DNA from: Loigolactobacillus iwatensis | Lineage (GTDB): Bacteria; Bacillota; Bacilli; Lactobacillales; Lactobacillaceae | Reading direction: 5' to 3' | NCBI RefSeq assembly: GCF_003950295.1 | Contig: NZ_RHNP01000002.1 | Span: 1 to 64,000 of the forward strand | Length of the DNA stretch: 64,000 bases | Part shown: positions 50,265 through 60,000 of the stretch, piece after piece | Layout: each line of letters starts with the position of its first letter | How positions within the stretch are numbered: position 1 is the first letter of the stretch | Notes under the pieces: model-generated | What the model saw: the letters and a program-made list of their open reading frames with translations, nothing else | What the model was told of the DNA's origin: nothing | Database searches by the model: none | Position numbers and translations under genes: made by a program

Positions 50265-50308
50265 ATTGTGTTTGGTAAATGCTTTTACTAGTATTTGCCA
50301 AACACAAT
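50265..50308. repeat. Perfect-arm hairpin between nreB and nreC
   Basis: ATTGTGTTTGGtAAAT and ATTTgCCAAACACAAT pair with one mismatch around a 12-base loop. A family B-like CTTTCCAAACACTCCC lies at 50334-50349. No T-run follows, so it may stabilise or process the nreAB-nreC transcript. Confidence 0.55.
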
Positions 50309-50419
50309 CTTGACTAATGCTCAAAACCTGGGGTCTTTCCAAACACTCCCTATTTTTAAAAAGCAGCTTCCTGTATCTTGTTACTTAAACCTGATTTAGC
50401 CCATAATTATACTGTAAGA

Positions 50420-51448
50420 TTAAGCAATGGGAAATTCGGCTTTGACAGTTGTGCCTTCACCAATTTTAGAGTTGATTTGAAAAACGCCGTTTAGGGCTTT
50501 GACACGCTCATTCATATTCATTAGGCCCAGTGAGTGCCCATTAAAACTAAGGTGTTTTTGAACATCAAACCCTGATCCATCATCAATTATTTCTAAGCTA
50601 ATTCGGTGGTCGTGAGCGACTAGCATGAGGTTGATTTCATTAGCCGAAGCGTGTTTGATGGCGTTGGTCATGGATTCTTGTGCAATGCGATAGAGGACCG
50701 TTTGGACATCTTCCACCAAATTAAGCTGATCGGCGTTATGTGAAACTACCATAATAGCAATTCCGGTATTTTCTTCTAAACGCTTTGCTAGGGCCTTTAA
50801 CGCGGACTCTAAACCAAAACTATCAAGGACGGAGGGCCGAATATCTAAGGCCATTCCTTTCACTTCTTGAAGTGTTTCGTATAACTGCTTTTCAATCAAC
50901 TTGGTTTGGTGATTGAAAGCAGCATCATCAGTGTGACTAGTTGCCGGATCCAAATGACGGATACCCATAATGGCAGAATAGACACCTTGAGCAATACTAT
51001 CGTGCAAGTCCTGTGACAGACGTTTTCGTTCTTCCTCATGAGCACGATTAACGTACTGGACTAACTTTCGTTGTTGGGCCAATTGATCCATTCGTTGCAT
51101 TAACGCCTCACTTTTTAGCGTTAATGAGTAGACTTTTTTGGCGTGATCTAGCTCAGAATAAACCACAAAGAAGGAGAAAGATTGGCCGTCCTTTGACTTT
51201 AAGGTAAGCGGAACCGAAGTCTTGGCCATTCCTTTGACAACACAGTTGAAACAGTCATCAGTTTTTGTTCGTTGTTGTTTGACGACGGCCTGCATAAGTT
51301 CAGTAATGTAAGTGGTGCTCAAATCATAATCAGCCTGTAGTGTCTGAGCTGCTTGGTTAGAAACTAGTAGTTGATCGTCTTGAAAAATGAAAATAGCATC
51401 GGCCGTTTCACTGAAGTTTTTCTCAACCCAATTAGCAGATTCTAACAA
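50420..51448 (-). CDS. nreB: Sensor histidine kinase NreB with an incomplete FeS cysteine set
   Basis: About 342 residues, cytoplasmic. An N-terminal PAS-like domain is followed by HisKA_3 (EEERKRLSQDLHDSIAQGVYSAI, phosphoacceptor H149) and HATPase (ESMTNAIKHA, IIDDGSGFDVQKH). Staphylococcus NreB binds an oxygen-labile 4Fe-4S cluster with four cysteines (C-x2-C-x11-C-x2-C). Here only C66 and C69 (DDCFNC) exist in the whole protein; the other two positions are Leu and Lys. TTG 51448 is chosen from GGAGG 7 bp upstream; an in-frame TTG at 51463 precedes that site. Confidence 0.88.
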   Translation of the reverse strand: MLESANWVEKNFSETADAIFIFQDDQLLVSNQAAQTLQADYDLSTTYITELMQAVVKQQRTKTDDCFNCVVKGMAKTSVPLTLKSKDGQSFSFFVVYSELDHAKKVYSLTLKSEALMQRMDQLAQQRKLVQYVNRAHEEERKRLSQDLHDSIAQGVYSAIMGIRHLDPATSHTDDAAFNHQTKLIEKQLYETLQEVKGMALDIRPSVLDSFGLESALKALAKRLEENTGIAIMVVSHNADQLNLVEDVQTVLYRIAQESMTNAIKHASANEINLMLVAHDHRISLEIIDDGSGFDVQKHLSFNGHSLGLMNMNERVKALNGVFQINSKIGEGTTVKAEFPIA

Positions 51449-51521
51449 TTTTTTCACCTCCAAGGTAAAAAATAAAATAGCGAAAAAAAACGTGACAAGG
51501 TAAGCCTCATCACGTGAATAG

Positions 51522-51965
51522 TTAAGAATTATTGGAATGCGTTAAGTATTCCTGCAACACGTGACTGGAGTGAACAGTGACACGTTGGTGATTACGATAA
51601 CCAGCAAGTAAAACACCGCTGACCAACTGATCGCTATCCAAAATTGGGATTGCGACGGCATTGGTTAGATGCTCTACCATTGTGATTGGGCAGGAAATAT
51701 AATCGGTATATTGATGGTGTTCAAGGTCGTTTTCAATAAACGGCTCACCGGTGCGAACAACTAGGCCAGCAATGCCGATACCACTTCGTAAAACGATTCG
51801 CCGAAAACGTTCGTTAGTGTTACCAGCAGCAAAGCGCCAACGGATTTTCCGTAGGCCCGTTACTTCCTGCAACGCTATACTAACAAAATCGAAATCTTCT
51901 TGGTGGTAGATAGTTTGAACAAGATTATTGAAGACGCTCTCTTTTGCGATCTCTTCATCACCCAT
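51522..51965 (-). CDS. nreA: GAF-domain nitrate receptor NreA
   Basis: About 147 residues of GAF fold (RWRFAAGNTNERFRRIVLRSGIGIAGLVVRTGEPFIENDL, AVAIPILDSDQLVSGVLLAGYRNHQ). NreA binds nitrate and modulates NreB. ATG 51965 with AAAGGAG 10 bp upstream fits the family length; an alternative ATG at 52037 overlaps the preceding stop (TAATG) and would add 24 residues. It lies directly before nreB. Confidence 0.85.
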   Translation of the reverse strand: MGDEEIAKESVFNNLVQTIYHQEDFDFVSIALQEVTGLRKIRWRFAAGNTNERFRRIVLRSGIGIAGLVVRTGEPFIENDLEHHQYTDYISCPITMVEHLTNAVAIPILDSDQLVSGVLLAGYRNHQRVTVHSSHVLQEYLTHSNNS

Positions 51966-52036
51966 ATCAGTGTCACTCCTTTCTGAGTATAGCATATTTG
52001 GGTTCTTTTTTCGGGACATTTCGATTTTTAGGCTCA

Positions 52037-52297
52037 TTAATCCGCAGAAAAATAACTGTCTTTAGCTGGTTTTACTTCTGGATCAATAAATTGATGGTAG
52101 TGATCGTAGTCGCGCCGAATTGGTTGGATTTGCTGTTCTAATTTTTCAATGGCCTCGTCTTGTTCTAAAGTTCGGAGGTCAGCGCGTTGATCTGCAATAT
52201 CATTTTCCAGTAATGTTCGCCGAATTCGCAAATCCATTAAGGTGATTTGGAGTAATTTTTGAAAATCAGCGTCGCTCATATCTTCTTTAGTTAACAT
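52037..52297 (-). CDS. Unknown coiled-coil-like protein, 86 aa
   Basis: Begins MLTKEDMSDADFQKLLQITL; then a highly charged helix (LENDIADQRADLRTLEQDEAIEKLEQQI), likely coiled coil. No cysteine, no membrane segment. ATG 52297 lies 3 bp after the mobA stop; its own stop overlaps the alternative nreA start. It sits between molybdenum cofactor genes and nreA in one operon, so it may be a small partner of either system. Confidence 0.75.
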   Translation of the reverse strand: MLTKEDMSDADFQKLLQITLMDLRIRRTLLENDIADQRADLRTLEQDEAIEKLEQQIQPIRRDYDHYHQFIDPEVKPAKDSYFSAD

Positions 52298-52299
52298 AA

Positions 52300-52860
52300 T
52301 TATCGCTCCCAAGTATTTAAATTTGTGAAGGCTTGACTAGTTGAAAAGGTTAGTGGTCGACAACGTTGCTTAATGAATACTTGTAAGCGCCGCTGATCTT
52401 GGGCCAAGGCTGCCGCCACTTCTTGATGACTAGTTTTAAAGTGCGCCAACGTATAGTGATTGTATTCTGGTGTTTGGACGAAACTATCATTTACCGCCAG
52501 TAGCCGCTGTAAAATCTGTGGTGTCAACCAGGGATAGTCGGTGGGCAAGAGTAAATAATCTTGCTTGGCGGTGGCCTGCTTAGTAGCCGCAAACAAGCCA
52601 CCTAAGGGACCAGCGGCCAAGAAGGGCTGCTGATCCTGGATGATTTCAACCGTGGCCGGTAATAACTGCCGGATTGCGGTACTGTTGGTTGTGTTTGCGG
52701 CAACAATGATTTGACTAACAAATGGTTGTAGTAAATTGGTGGCGACTTGAATGTTAGGCTGGCCAATTTCAGGAACGGTAAACAGAGCCTTGTCTTGACC
52801 AAAACGTTGTGATTTACCACCGGCCAAAATAAGGCCGATTGTTTTTTTAGGCCTCGTCAT
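52300..52860 (-). CDS. mobA: Molybdenum cofactor guanylyltransferase MobA
   Basis: 186 residues from ATG 52860. Nucleotidyltransferase signature [31 protein letters not shown] and [18 protein letters not shown]. It adds GMP to Mo-molybdopterin to give the bis-MGD form needed by NarG. It overlaps the moaC end by 14 bp; a longer in-frame start at 52902 is less likely. Confidence 0.92.
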   Translation of the reverse strand: MTRPKKTIGLILAGGKSQRFGQDKALFTVPEIGQPNIQVATNLLQPFVSQIIVAANTTNSTAIRQLLPATVEIIQDQQPFLAAGPLGGLFAATKQATAKQDYLLLPTDYPWLTPQILQRLLAVNDSFVQTPEYNHYTLAHFKTSHQEVAAALAQDQRRLQVFIKQRCRPLTFSTSQAFTNLNTWER

Positions 52861-53329
52861 TAAATTCAAAGTGGCCACTTTTACCACCATCTTTTTCAAC
52901 AAGGTGAATGTTAGAAATTATCATACCGCGATCAATTGCCTTACACATATCGTAAATGGTCAATAGGGCAATCTCACAGGCAGTTAGGGCTTCAATTTCA
53001 ACGCCAGTAACGTGTTTCGTTTTAACGGTAGTAACTGCCGTGATGGTGGTTTTGTCGTCGTCACTAAAGTGAATATCGACGCCGGTTAAAGGAATTAAGT
53101 GGCACATGGGAATTAAGTCGCTGGTTTTTTTAGCGGCCATAATTCCCGCAACTTGGGCGACGGCCAAAACGTCGCCTTTTTTCATAGTACCAGCGTGAAT
53201 GCGTTCTAAAGTTGCCGGCTGCATTATGATTTGGCCAGTTGCTTTAGCAATGCGAAAGGTGACGTCCTTTTGCGTGACGTCCACCATTTTAGCACGATTT
53301 TGGTCGTTGAAGTGGGTTAATTCGGCCAT
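52847..53329 (-). CDS. moaC: Cyclic pyranopterin monophosphate synthase MoaC
   Basis: 160 residues, acts after Moa[51 protein letters not shown] (catalytic Lys and His region) and [23 protein letters not shown]. Strong AAGGAGGAC precedes ATG. It overlaps both neighbours, so translation is coupled in the operon. Confidence 0.96.
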   Translation of the reverse strand: MAELTHFNDQNRAKMVDVTQKDVTFRIAKATGQIIMQPATLERIHAGTMKKGDVLAVAQVAGIMAAKKTSDLIPMCHLIPLTGVDIHFSDDDKTTITAVTTVKTKHVTGVEIEALTACEIALLTIYDMCKAIDRGMIISNIHLVEKDGGKSGHFEFNDEA

Positions 53330-53820
53330 GTTTGTCCTCCTTGTAAAAAATGATTAAACCAAGCTTCGCGCTTAGTTGTTGTTGAAAAATCAATACAGTC
53401 TGAAAATTCAGGCTGGGTGAGACTGGCAAAGGCCAAAACGTGGGTTAATTGCGTAAAATCACTTACTTTTTCGCCTGGGCGTACCAGCACTAATTTTGGA
53501 TAATTAGCTTCTTTAAAACCTTCAAGCAAACAGAATTGATCAGCCTGGCGGTACTGTACCACTAGGTCGGCCGCCTTCGGTTGTTCGGTTATTTTCTGAT
53601 GGAGCATGATACCCTGAGCGGTTGCCAAAATGGTGGTTGCCGCGCCAGCCTGACTAAACTTAGCGGTATCCGTTTGTGGCTGATCCATGCTGGCATTGTG
53701 GGCGTCGTGTTTTAGCACAATAACTGGTTGCCCGCGCTGTTTTAACACGGCCAGAAAGCTTTGAATCGTTGTTGTTTTGCCACTTTTTTTAAAGCCGACT
53801 ACTTGAAAGGGAGTAACCAT
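53317..53820 (-). CDS. mobB: MobB, GTP-binding adapter for molybdopterin guanine dinucleotide synthesis
   Basis: 167 residues. P-loop [22 protein letters not shown] and [17 protein letters not shown] (MobB signature with His). It helps MobA or delivers GTP. ATG 53820 is chosen with GAGGTGG upstream; it overlaps the moeA end by 22 bp. Confidence 0.92.
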   Translation of the reverse strand: MVTPFQVVGFKKSGKTTTIQSFLAVLKQRGQPVIVLKHDAHNASMDQPQTDTAKFSQAGAATTILATAQGIMLHQKITEQPKAADLVVQYRQADQFCLLEGFKEANYPKLVLVRPGEKVSDFTQLTHVLAFASLTQPEFSDCIDFSTTTKREAWFNHFLQGGQTWPN

Positions 53821-55022
53821 GTTTCCACCTCGGCGTTTAACGCGATTGGTTCGTGACTGTGGGGAATTTTGAATAAGCAAGTGGTTGATTGTAAATTGCC
53901 CAGATCGCCGGAACGATCGCTGCCGTTAAGTTGAACGTAATAGCGGCCATCTGCTGCCAAGCGGTAAGTTCCCCGTAATACCTTATCGTAGCCGTTTGTT
54001 TTGTGATACGGCTTTTCCAAAATGGCGGTGACTTTTTGTGACTTAGAGGCTTGGTCAACGTAACGGCGTAAAACTGGTTCAGTAAATAAATAAAAGCCAG
54101 TAAAGCAAGCGCCAGGATTACCTGATAAGGCCATGACTAAAGTATTTTGGTCAACAAAAGCAGTTGTGACACTACCTGGTCGTAATTTTAATTTATTGAA
54201 TAAAAGTTCGTCCGAATTGCGAGCGGCCTCGGCCAAGTAGTCGAAGTCGCCAACAGAAACGCCGCCATCGGTAATGACAACATCGTTATTGGCACGCAAT
54301 CTTTTTAGGTTGGATTTTAGTAATTCATAGTCGTCTTGTAGCTGAATTTCTTCAGTTAAAATGGCGCCACTTTCTTTGACCAAATTAGCGATCATTGGAC
54401 CGTTGCTATTAAAAATTTTACCGGGTTGTGGCTGATCACCTTGATGAAGTAATTCAGTTCCCGTTGTGATTAATGCCACGCGTGGTTGGCGGTAGACTAG
54501 CACTTTGGATTGGCCAAAGGCACTTAATAGACTTAAACCACCAGGATTTAGTTCCGTGCCAGCCGCGATTAAAAGATCGCCTTGTTTAAATTCTGAGCCG
54601 GCTGGGGTAATATTGTCATTTTTGCCAGTCACCATAATTTTGACCTGCTCTGGCCGATCTGGTACGGCGCGGGTTTGTTCAAGCATAATAACTTTGCCAG
54701 CGTTGTCTGGAACAAAGGCGCCAGTCATAATGCGTGCCGTTTCGTTTTCACCAAGATCACCATCGAAAGTTGCGCCGGCCTGAATTTCGCCGCGAACTTT
54801 GAAAATCTTTGGGTAGTCATGATCGTCTTCACTGCGAATTGCGTAGCCATCGTAGCCAGAACGACGAAAATTTGGATAATCATAAGTTGCGCGGCTATCT
54901 TCCGCTAAAATACGGTGATTGGCCTGATCAATCGAAATTTCCTCGGTTCGGCGGTAAACGGGAAGTGCTGCTAATTTGGCCTGTGCTTCTTCAAGTGTAA
55001 TTGGATTTCTACGATCTAACAT
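53799..55022 (-). CDS. moeA: Molybdopterin molybdenumtransferase MoeA
   Basis: 407 residues, inserts molybdate into adenylated molybdopterin. YPNFRRSGYDGYAIRSED, IMTGAFVPDNAGKVIMLEQT, GTELLHQGDQPQPGKIFNSNG, VVITDGGVSVGDFDYL and SGNPGACFTGFYLF are the family blocks. In operon with moaB and mobB. The transporter operon at 36541-39417 may provide its molybdate. Confidence 0.95.
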   Translation of the reverse strand: MLDRRNPITLEEAQAKLAALPVYRRTEEISIDQANHRILAEDSRATYDYPNFRRSGYDGYAIRSEDDHDYPKIFKVRGEIQAGATFDGDLGENETARIMTGAFVPDNAGKVIMLEQTRAVPDRPEQVKIMVTGKNDNITPAGSEFKQGDLLIAAGTELNPGGLSLLSAFGQSKVLVYRQPRVALITTGTELLHQGDQPQPGKIFNSNGPMIANLVKESGAILTEEIQLQDDYELLKSNLKRLRANNDVVITDGGVSVGDFDYLAEAARNSDELLFNKLKLRPGSVTTAFVDQNTLVMALSGNPGACFTGFYLFTEPVLRRYVDQASKSQKVTAILEKPYHKTNGYDKVLRGTYRLAADGRYYVQLNGSDRSGDLGNLQSTTCLFKIPHSHEPIALNAEVETWLLPFK

Positions 55023-55030
55023 TTAATAAC

Positions 55031-55498
55031 CTACTTTCGTCTTTCAAATAATAAATGACTAAATTCCGGCAAAATTAATTGATTGAGCGCCGTTTTGCAA
55101 GCGTTGGTTGAACCAGGTAAAACAAAACAAAGTTGTTCCCGGGTGTTAAAACCAGCCATTGCCCGGGAAGCTAACGCGTGCGAGCCGATTTCACTGTAGC
55201 TTAGACTGCGAAAGGCCTCGCCAAAACCTGGAATTGGAACGGACAATAAGGGTTCAAGGGCTGGGAAAGTAACATCGCGCTTAGCAATGCCCGTTCCCCC
55301 GTTTGTAATTAATAAATCAATTTTTAGCTGTTCTAATTGTAAAAAGGCACTTTGAATTTCAACAACGTCGTCCTTCACAACTAAACGTTTGGCCATTTTA
55401 ACTTCTTGTTCGGCCAAAGCCTGGCTGATGTACTGACCACTTTTATCGCTGGCCAGACTTCGGGTATCACTGATTGTTAAAATTGCGGCGGTTGTCAT
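55031..55498 (-). CDS. moaB: MoaB/MogA family molybdopterin adenylyltransferase
   Basis: 155 residues from ATG 55498. ILTISDTRSLASDKSGQYI, LLITNGGTGIAKRDVTFPALEPLL and VLPGSTNACKTALNQLILPEF are characteristic. It adenylates molybdopterin before MoeA acts. ATG overlaps the moeB stop as ATGA and lies 9 bp after AAAGGAG. Confidence 0.94.
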   Translation of the reverse strand: MTTAAILTISDTRSLASDKSGQYISQALAEQEVKMAKRLVVKDDVVEIQSAFLQLEQLKIDLLITNGGTGIAKRDVTFPALEPLLSVPIPGFGEAFRSLSYSEIGSHALASRAMAGFNTREQLCFVLPGSTNACKTALNQLILPEFSHLLFERRK

Positions 55499-56514
55499 GA
55501 TTGAATTGCTCCTTTGAATAAATGCCACAAATCGCGGTAAACGATTTCTGCCGCGTTTTTGTTGGCTAAATCATATAAGTGTAGCTTGCCCGTTTTAAAG
55601 TAACTAACAGTTGCACCGTGCCACTGAAAATTGATGAAGGCTTTAGTGGCCTGAAAAGTGACGTGCTCCTTTTTTAGTAGGTTGCTGATTGCGGCTAATG
55701 GTACTGTGGTAGGCAAATAAACGGAATAAGCCTGACTACCACACATGGTTCGCAGTAACGTGCGATCAGTTACTGGAACCGCCACTTTTTCCTGGCTACA
55801 AATTGGACAAGTAGACTGTTTTTTGATTTGAAATTGTTGCTGACTTGCCGGCCAACAGCTGATGGTCATCAACTGGTTATTGGCAACGTGGCCTTCAACA
55901 ATGTAGCGCATGGCCAGGGCAATTTGTTGTGCTGAAACTAACGGAATTAGCGGGGTTGCAACGCCTAAAACATCGCAATCACGCTCTTTTAACTGGGCCA
56001 AATTGGGAAAGGCACAGTTGAGGCAAGGGCCATGGCTTGGGTCAATGAACATTAAATTACCGGAAACACCAGCGCAGCCAGAGAAGATGTAAGGAAAGTG
56101 TTGGTTTAGCGCCAATCGATTAAGTGTGTCGCGCACGCTAAAATTGTCGGTACAATCTAAAGCCAAGGTTGGCTTGTCCATTTGGGCCAACAATTCCGGT
56201 CGAAGTTCAACCGGGAAAGTGGTGACGGCCACTTCATGGTTAATTTGCCGAAGCACATGTGCGGCCGCTTCAACCTTGAAATTGGCTTGGGCGGCGTCAA
56301 TTTCAGTAAAAAGCGTTTGTCGTTGGAGGTTGGTTTCACTAACAGTGTCCGGGTCAACCAAGTAAAGTTGTTTAACGCCTGCGCGAACTAGCTGTTCGGC
56401 TGCATAGCTGCCTAAAGCGCCGCACCCAACGATTAAAATGGTACTGGCACTAATTTTAGCTTGCCCGGCCGCGCCAATTTGTTTGACGCGCGCTTGCCGA
56501 TCGTAACGATCCAT
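55495..56514 (-). CDS. moeB: MoeB/ThiF/HesA family adenylyltransferase
   Basis: 339 residues. DRYDRQARVKQIGAAGQ, nucleotide loop VGCGALGSYAAEQLVRAG, ETNLQRQTLF, and the zinc cysteines PCLNC and CPIC. It adenylates the MoaD C-terminal Gly-Gly. A C-terminal extension of about 90 residues (after QEKVAVPV) ends in a MoaD- or ThiS-like-sized module rather than the rhodanese domain of some homologs. First gene of the molybdenum cofactor-nre operon; AAAGGAGG precedes ATG. Confidence 0.92.
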   Translation of the reverse strand: MDRYDRQARVKQIGAAGQAKISASTILIVGCGALGSYAAEQLVRAGVKQLYLVDPDTVSETNLQRQTLFTEIDAAQANFKVEAAAHVLRQINHEVAVTTFPVELRPELLAQMDKPTLALDCTDNFSVRDTLNRLALNQHFPYIFSGCAGVSGNLMFIDPSHGPCLNCAFPNLAQLKERDCDVLGVATPLIPLVSAQQIALAMRYIVEGHVANNQLMTISCWPASQQQFQIKKQSTCPICSQEKVAVPVTDRTLLRTMCGSQAYSVYLPTTVPLAAISNLLKKEHVTFQATKAFINFQWHGATVSYFKTGKLHLYDLANKNAAEIVYRDLWHLFKGAIQS

Positions 56515-56575
56515 TAGTGGATGTCCTCCTTTCAGAGTGCCGCAAAAGGCGTCCAGGTTCTGAGCATTAGCCTAG

Positions 56576-56720
56576 AGAGTGTTTGGAAAAGCGTTTAGAT
56601 TCTGAGGATTAGCCTAAACAGACGAATTACCTTTGAAAAAGGTGATTTGGCTGTTGTAGCTAACCGCAGGAATCTGCTTTTTCAAGCACGTTTACACAAA
56701 TTAGCGTTAACACGTCTTAG
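56576..56720. repeat. Family B element, short form (copy B5)
   Basis: AGAGAGTGTTTGGAAAAGCG, GATTCTGAGGATTAGCCTAA, ACCTTTgaaaAAGGT, GTAGCTAACCGCAGGAATCT, GCTTTTTCAAGCACG. It lies in the 5' leader of the moeB operon on the minus strand. A decayed left arm (GGTTCTGAGCATTAGCCTA, 56556-56574) directly precedes it. Confidence 0.8.
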
Positions 56721-56929
56721 ACAAAAGGCTACTTTTACGGTTAATTAGTTTCTAACGCCCCAGACGTAAAAAACAGCTTAATAAGCACCTACATCTGAGT
56801 TAATTCAGCCTTAACAGCCTTTAGAAAAATAGGTTAGCCCCATCAATAAAATGAAATCTCTTACATTCCAACTAAAATTAGCACAAAAAAGGACTAAAAT
56901 TTCCTGTTTTTGCGAAAGATCGGGCAATT

Positions 56930-56975
56930 CCCTAATCGAAGTATAGCATCACACATGATATTGTGAACATTAGGG
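56930..56975. promoter_or_regulatory. Divergent Nre-type promoters of narGHJI and the moeB operon
   Basis: Plus strand: CCCTAAT (56930-56936), 22 bp, TATTGT (56959-56964). Minus strand: CCCTAAT (56969-56975 as ATTAGGG on plus), 23 bp, TATACT (56940-56945). The two TTCCCTAAT boxes form an inverted repeat framing both -10 elements. CCCTA/TAGGG matches the half-site reported for staphylococcal NreC. Confidence 0.7.
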
Positions 56976-57082
56976 AAAAGTCTTACTTTTACGAATGAGT
57001 TTTATCGGAAAAGCAGTCCTTTTTCGAACTAAAAACATGGCTATCTATTAAAAATTAAGATTTGGAAAGGACGTGAGGGATT

Positions 57083-60000
57083 GTGAAATCTCGTTTTTTC
57101 AAGCGGGTCGAAAAATTTAACGGTAATTTTACGCAACTAGAAGAAAACAACCGCCGTTGGGAGAAACTCTACAAGCAGCGTTGGTCCCATGACAAAGTTG
57201 TGCGAACAACACACGGGGTTAACTGTACTGGCTCGTGTAGTTGGAACGTTTACGTTAAGCAGGGCATCATTACTTGGGAGCACCAATCGACAGATTACCC
57301 GTCGTGTGGTCCGAATATGCCAGAGTTTGAACCACGTGGCTGTCCTCGTGGGGCAAGCTTTTCTTGGTATGAATACAGCCCAGTTCGGATTAAATATCCG
57401 TACGTTCGGGGTAAATTATGGGAACTTTGGGACAAGGCTAATTCTGAGACCGGCGATCCAGTAGCCGCTTGGACAAGCATTGTTGAAGATCCTGAAAAAA
57501 CGAAGTACTACAAGAGTGCCCGTGGTCATGGTGGTTTGGTTCGAGTTCACTGGGATGAAGCCTTGGAATTAATTTCGGCAATGTTGATTTATACGTTGAA
57601 GAAATATGGTCCAGACCGAATTGCTGGTTTCTCACCAATTCCTGCAATGTCAATGATTAGCTACGCATCAGGCGCACGTTTCCTTTCCTTATTAGGTAGC
57701 GAAATGTTGAGTTTTTATGATTGGTACGCTGATTTGCCGCCAGCATCACCACAGGTTTGGGGTGAACAAACTGATGTCCCTGAATCTAGTGATTGGTATA
57801 ACAGTCAGTACATCGTGATGTGGGGCTCAAATGTACCGTTAACGCGGACACCAGATGCTCATTTCATGACCGAGGCTCGTTACCACGGTGCTAAAATCGT
57901 TTCCGTCAGCCCAGATTACGCTGAAAACGTTAAGTTTGCGGATAACTGGTTAGCACCACATCCTGGAACTGACGCTGCGTTAGCGCAAGGCATGACCCAC
58001 GTTATTTTAAATGACTACTACAATAAGCGCGATGAACCACAATTTACTAATTACGTTAAACAATATACAGATCTACCGTTCCTCGTCTTTCTTGATCCTA
58101 GTGCGGCCGATGCCAGTCACTATACGTCTGGCCGTTTTGTCCGTATTAGTGATTTAAGCGATCAGCCAATTGTTAATGGCGATTGGAAGACCGTTGTTTG
58201 GGACAAGAATACCAATCAGCCAGTCGTACCAAACGGCACAATTGGGCAACGTTGGGAAGATAACCGCAAGTGGAATCTGACGTTGAAGGACGCTGCTGGC
58301 AATCCAGTTGAACCTGTACTAAGTGCAGGGACGGAAGGCGCTAACGTTGTGGTTGATTTTCCAGTCTTCAATCAAAGCGGTAACACCGTTTTAAACCGTC
58401 ACTTACCCGTTCGTTCGGTCCAACTAAAAGATGGCAGTAGTAAATTAGTAACGACGGTCTTTGATTTGATGATGAGTCAGTATGGCATTAAACGCCAGGC
58501 CGACGATGATTTGGCGGCTAAGGGTTACGATGACGCTGACAGCTTGTATACACCAGCTTGGCAAGAAAAAGTTACTGGTGTTAAAGCTAGTTTAGTGATT
58601 CAAATCGCCCGTGAATTTGCGCAAAATGCCTTAGATACTGGCGGTAAAACAATGGTTATTATGGGCGCCGGCATTAATCACTGGTTTAACAGCGATATGA
58701 CTTACCGCGCAATCATTAATATGCTAATGCTTTGCGGCTGTGAAGGTGTCTCTGGCGGCGGCTGGGCCCATTATGTTGGTCAGGAAAAATTACGCCCACA
58801 AGAAGGTTGGAGCACGATTGCCTTTGCTAATGACTGGCAAAAAGGTGGCGCGCGCCAGCAAAATGGGACGTCTTTCTTCTACTTTGCCAGTGATCAGTGG
58901 AAGTACGATGAATTAGATAATCGCGCGCTGAAATCACCAGTTAAGCACACTAAACACGGCTACGATCACCCAGCCGATTATAACCAGTTGGCGATTCGTT
59001 TAGGCTGGTTACCTGGCTACCCGCAATTTGATCGCAACTCACTTGATTTTGCGAAGGATTACGGCACAACTGATATTGGTGAAATTAGTAAAAAAGTGGT
59101 TAGCGAATTAAAACAAGGCAGTTTGAACTTTGCAGCTGAAGATCCAGATGCTAACGCAAACCAGCCTAAAGGAATGTTTGTTTGGCGGTCAAACTTGTTT
59201 GCTTCTTCTGGTAAGGGTCAAGAGTATTTCATGAAACATTTGCTTGGTGCCGAAAATGGTTTGTTAGCTAAATCAAACGATAACTTTAAGCCAACCGAAA
59301 TGAAGTGGAACGATAAAACAATTGAAGGCAAGCTTGATTTGTTAGTTTCGATGGATTTCCGGATGGTTACGACGCCACTTTACTCTGACGTTGTTCTGCC
59401 AGCTGCAACTTGGTATGAAAAAGAAGATTTGTCATCAACTGATATGCACCCATTTATTCACCCATTCAATGCCGCAGTTAATCCACTTTGGGAATCAAAG
59501 AGTGATTGGCAGACGTTTGCTGATTTAGCGAAGAAATTTTCTGAAATGGCGAAAAAATACATGCCTGATCCAGTTTACGATTTGAAGACGCAACCGTTAG
59601 GCCATGATTCCAAGGCCGAGATTGCCCAACCATTTGGTGAAATCAAAGATTGGAAGAAAGGCGAGATTGAGGCAATTCCTGGGCAAACGATGCCAAGTCT
59701 ATCCTTAATCAAACGTGATTACAGCCAAGTTTACGACAAATACGTTGCCTTAGGACCCAATGCTAACGGCAATGAAGGCGGCCTTGGTTATTCCTACAAT
59801 GTTGAGGATCAATACAAGGAATTGTGCGATCGGAATTCCGTTTTTGATGAAGGCTTAAATGCTGGTTGTCCAAAATTGGATCAAGATAAAAAAGTTGCTG
59901 AGGCTGTTTTGGTACTTTCCAGTGCCTCTAATGGTCACGTTGCCATGAAAGCTTGGAAGAGTGCTGAAGAAAAGACCGGCATGAAGTTAACTGATATTAG

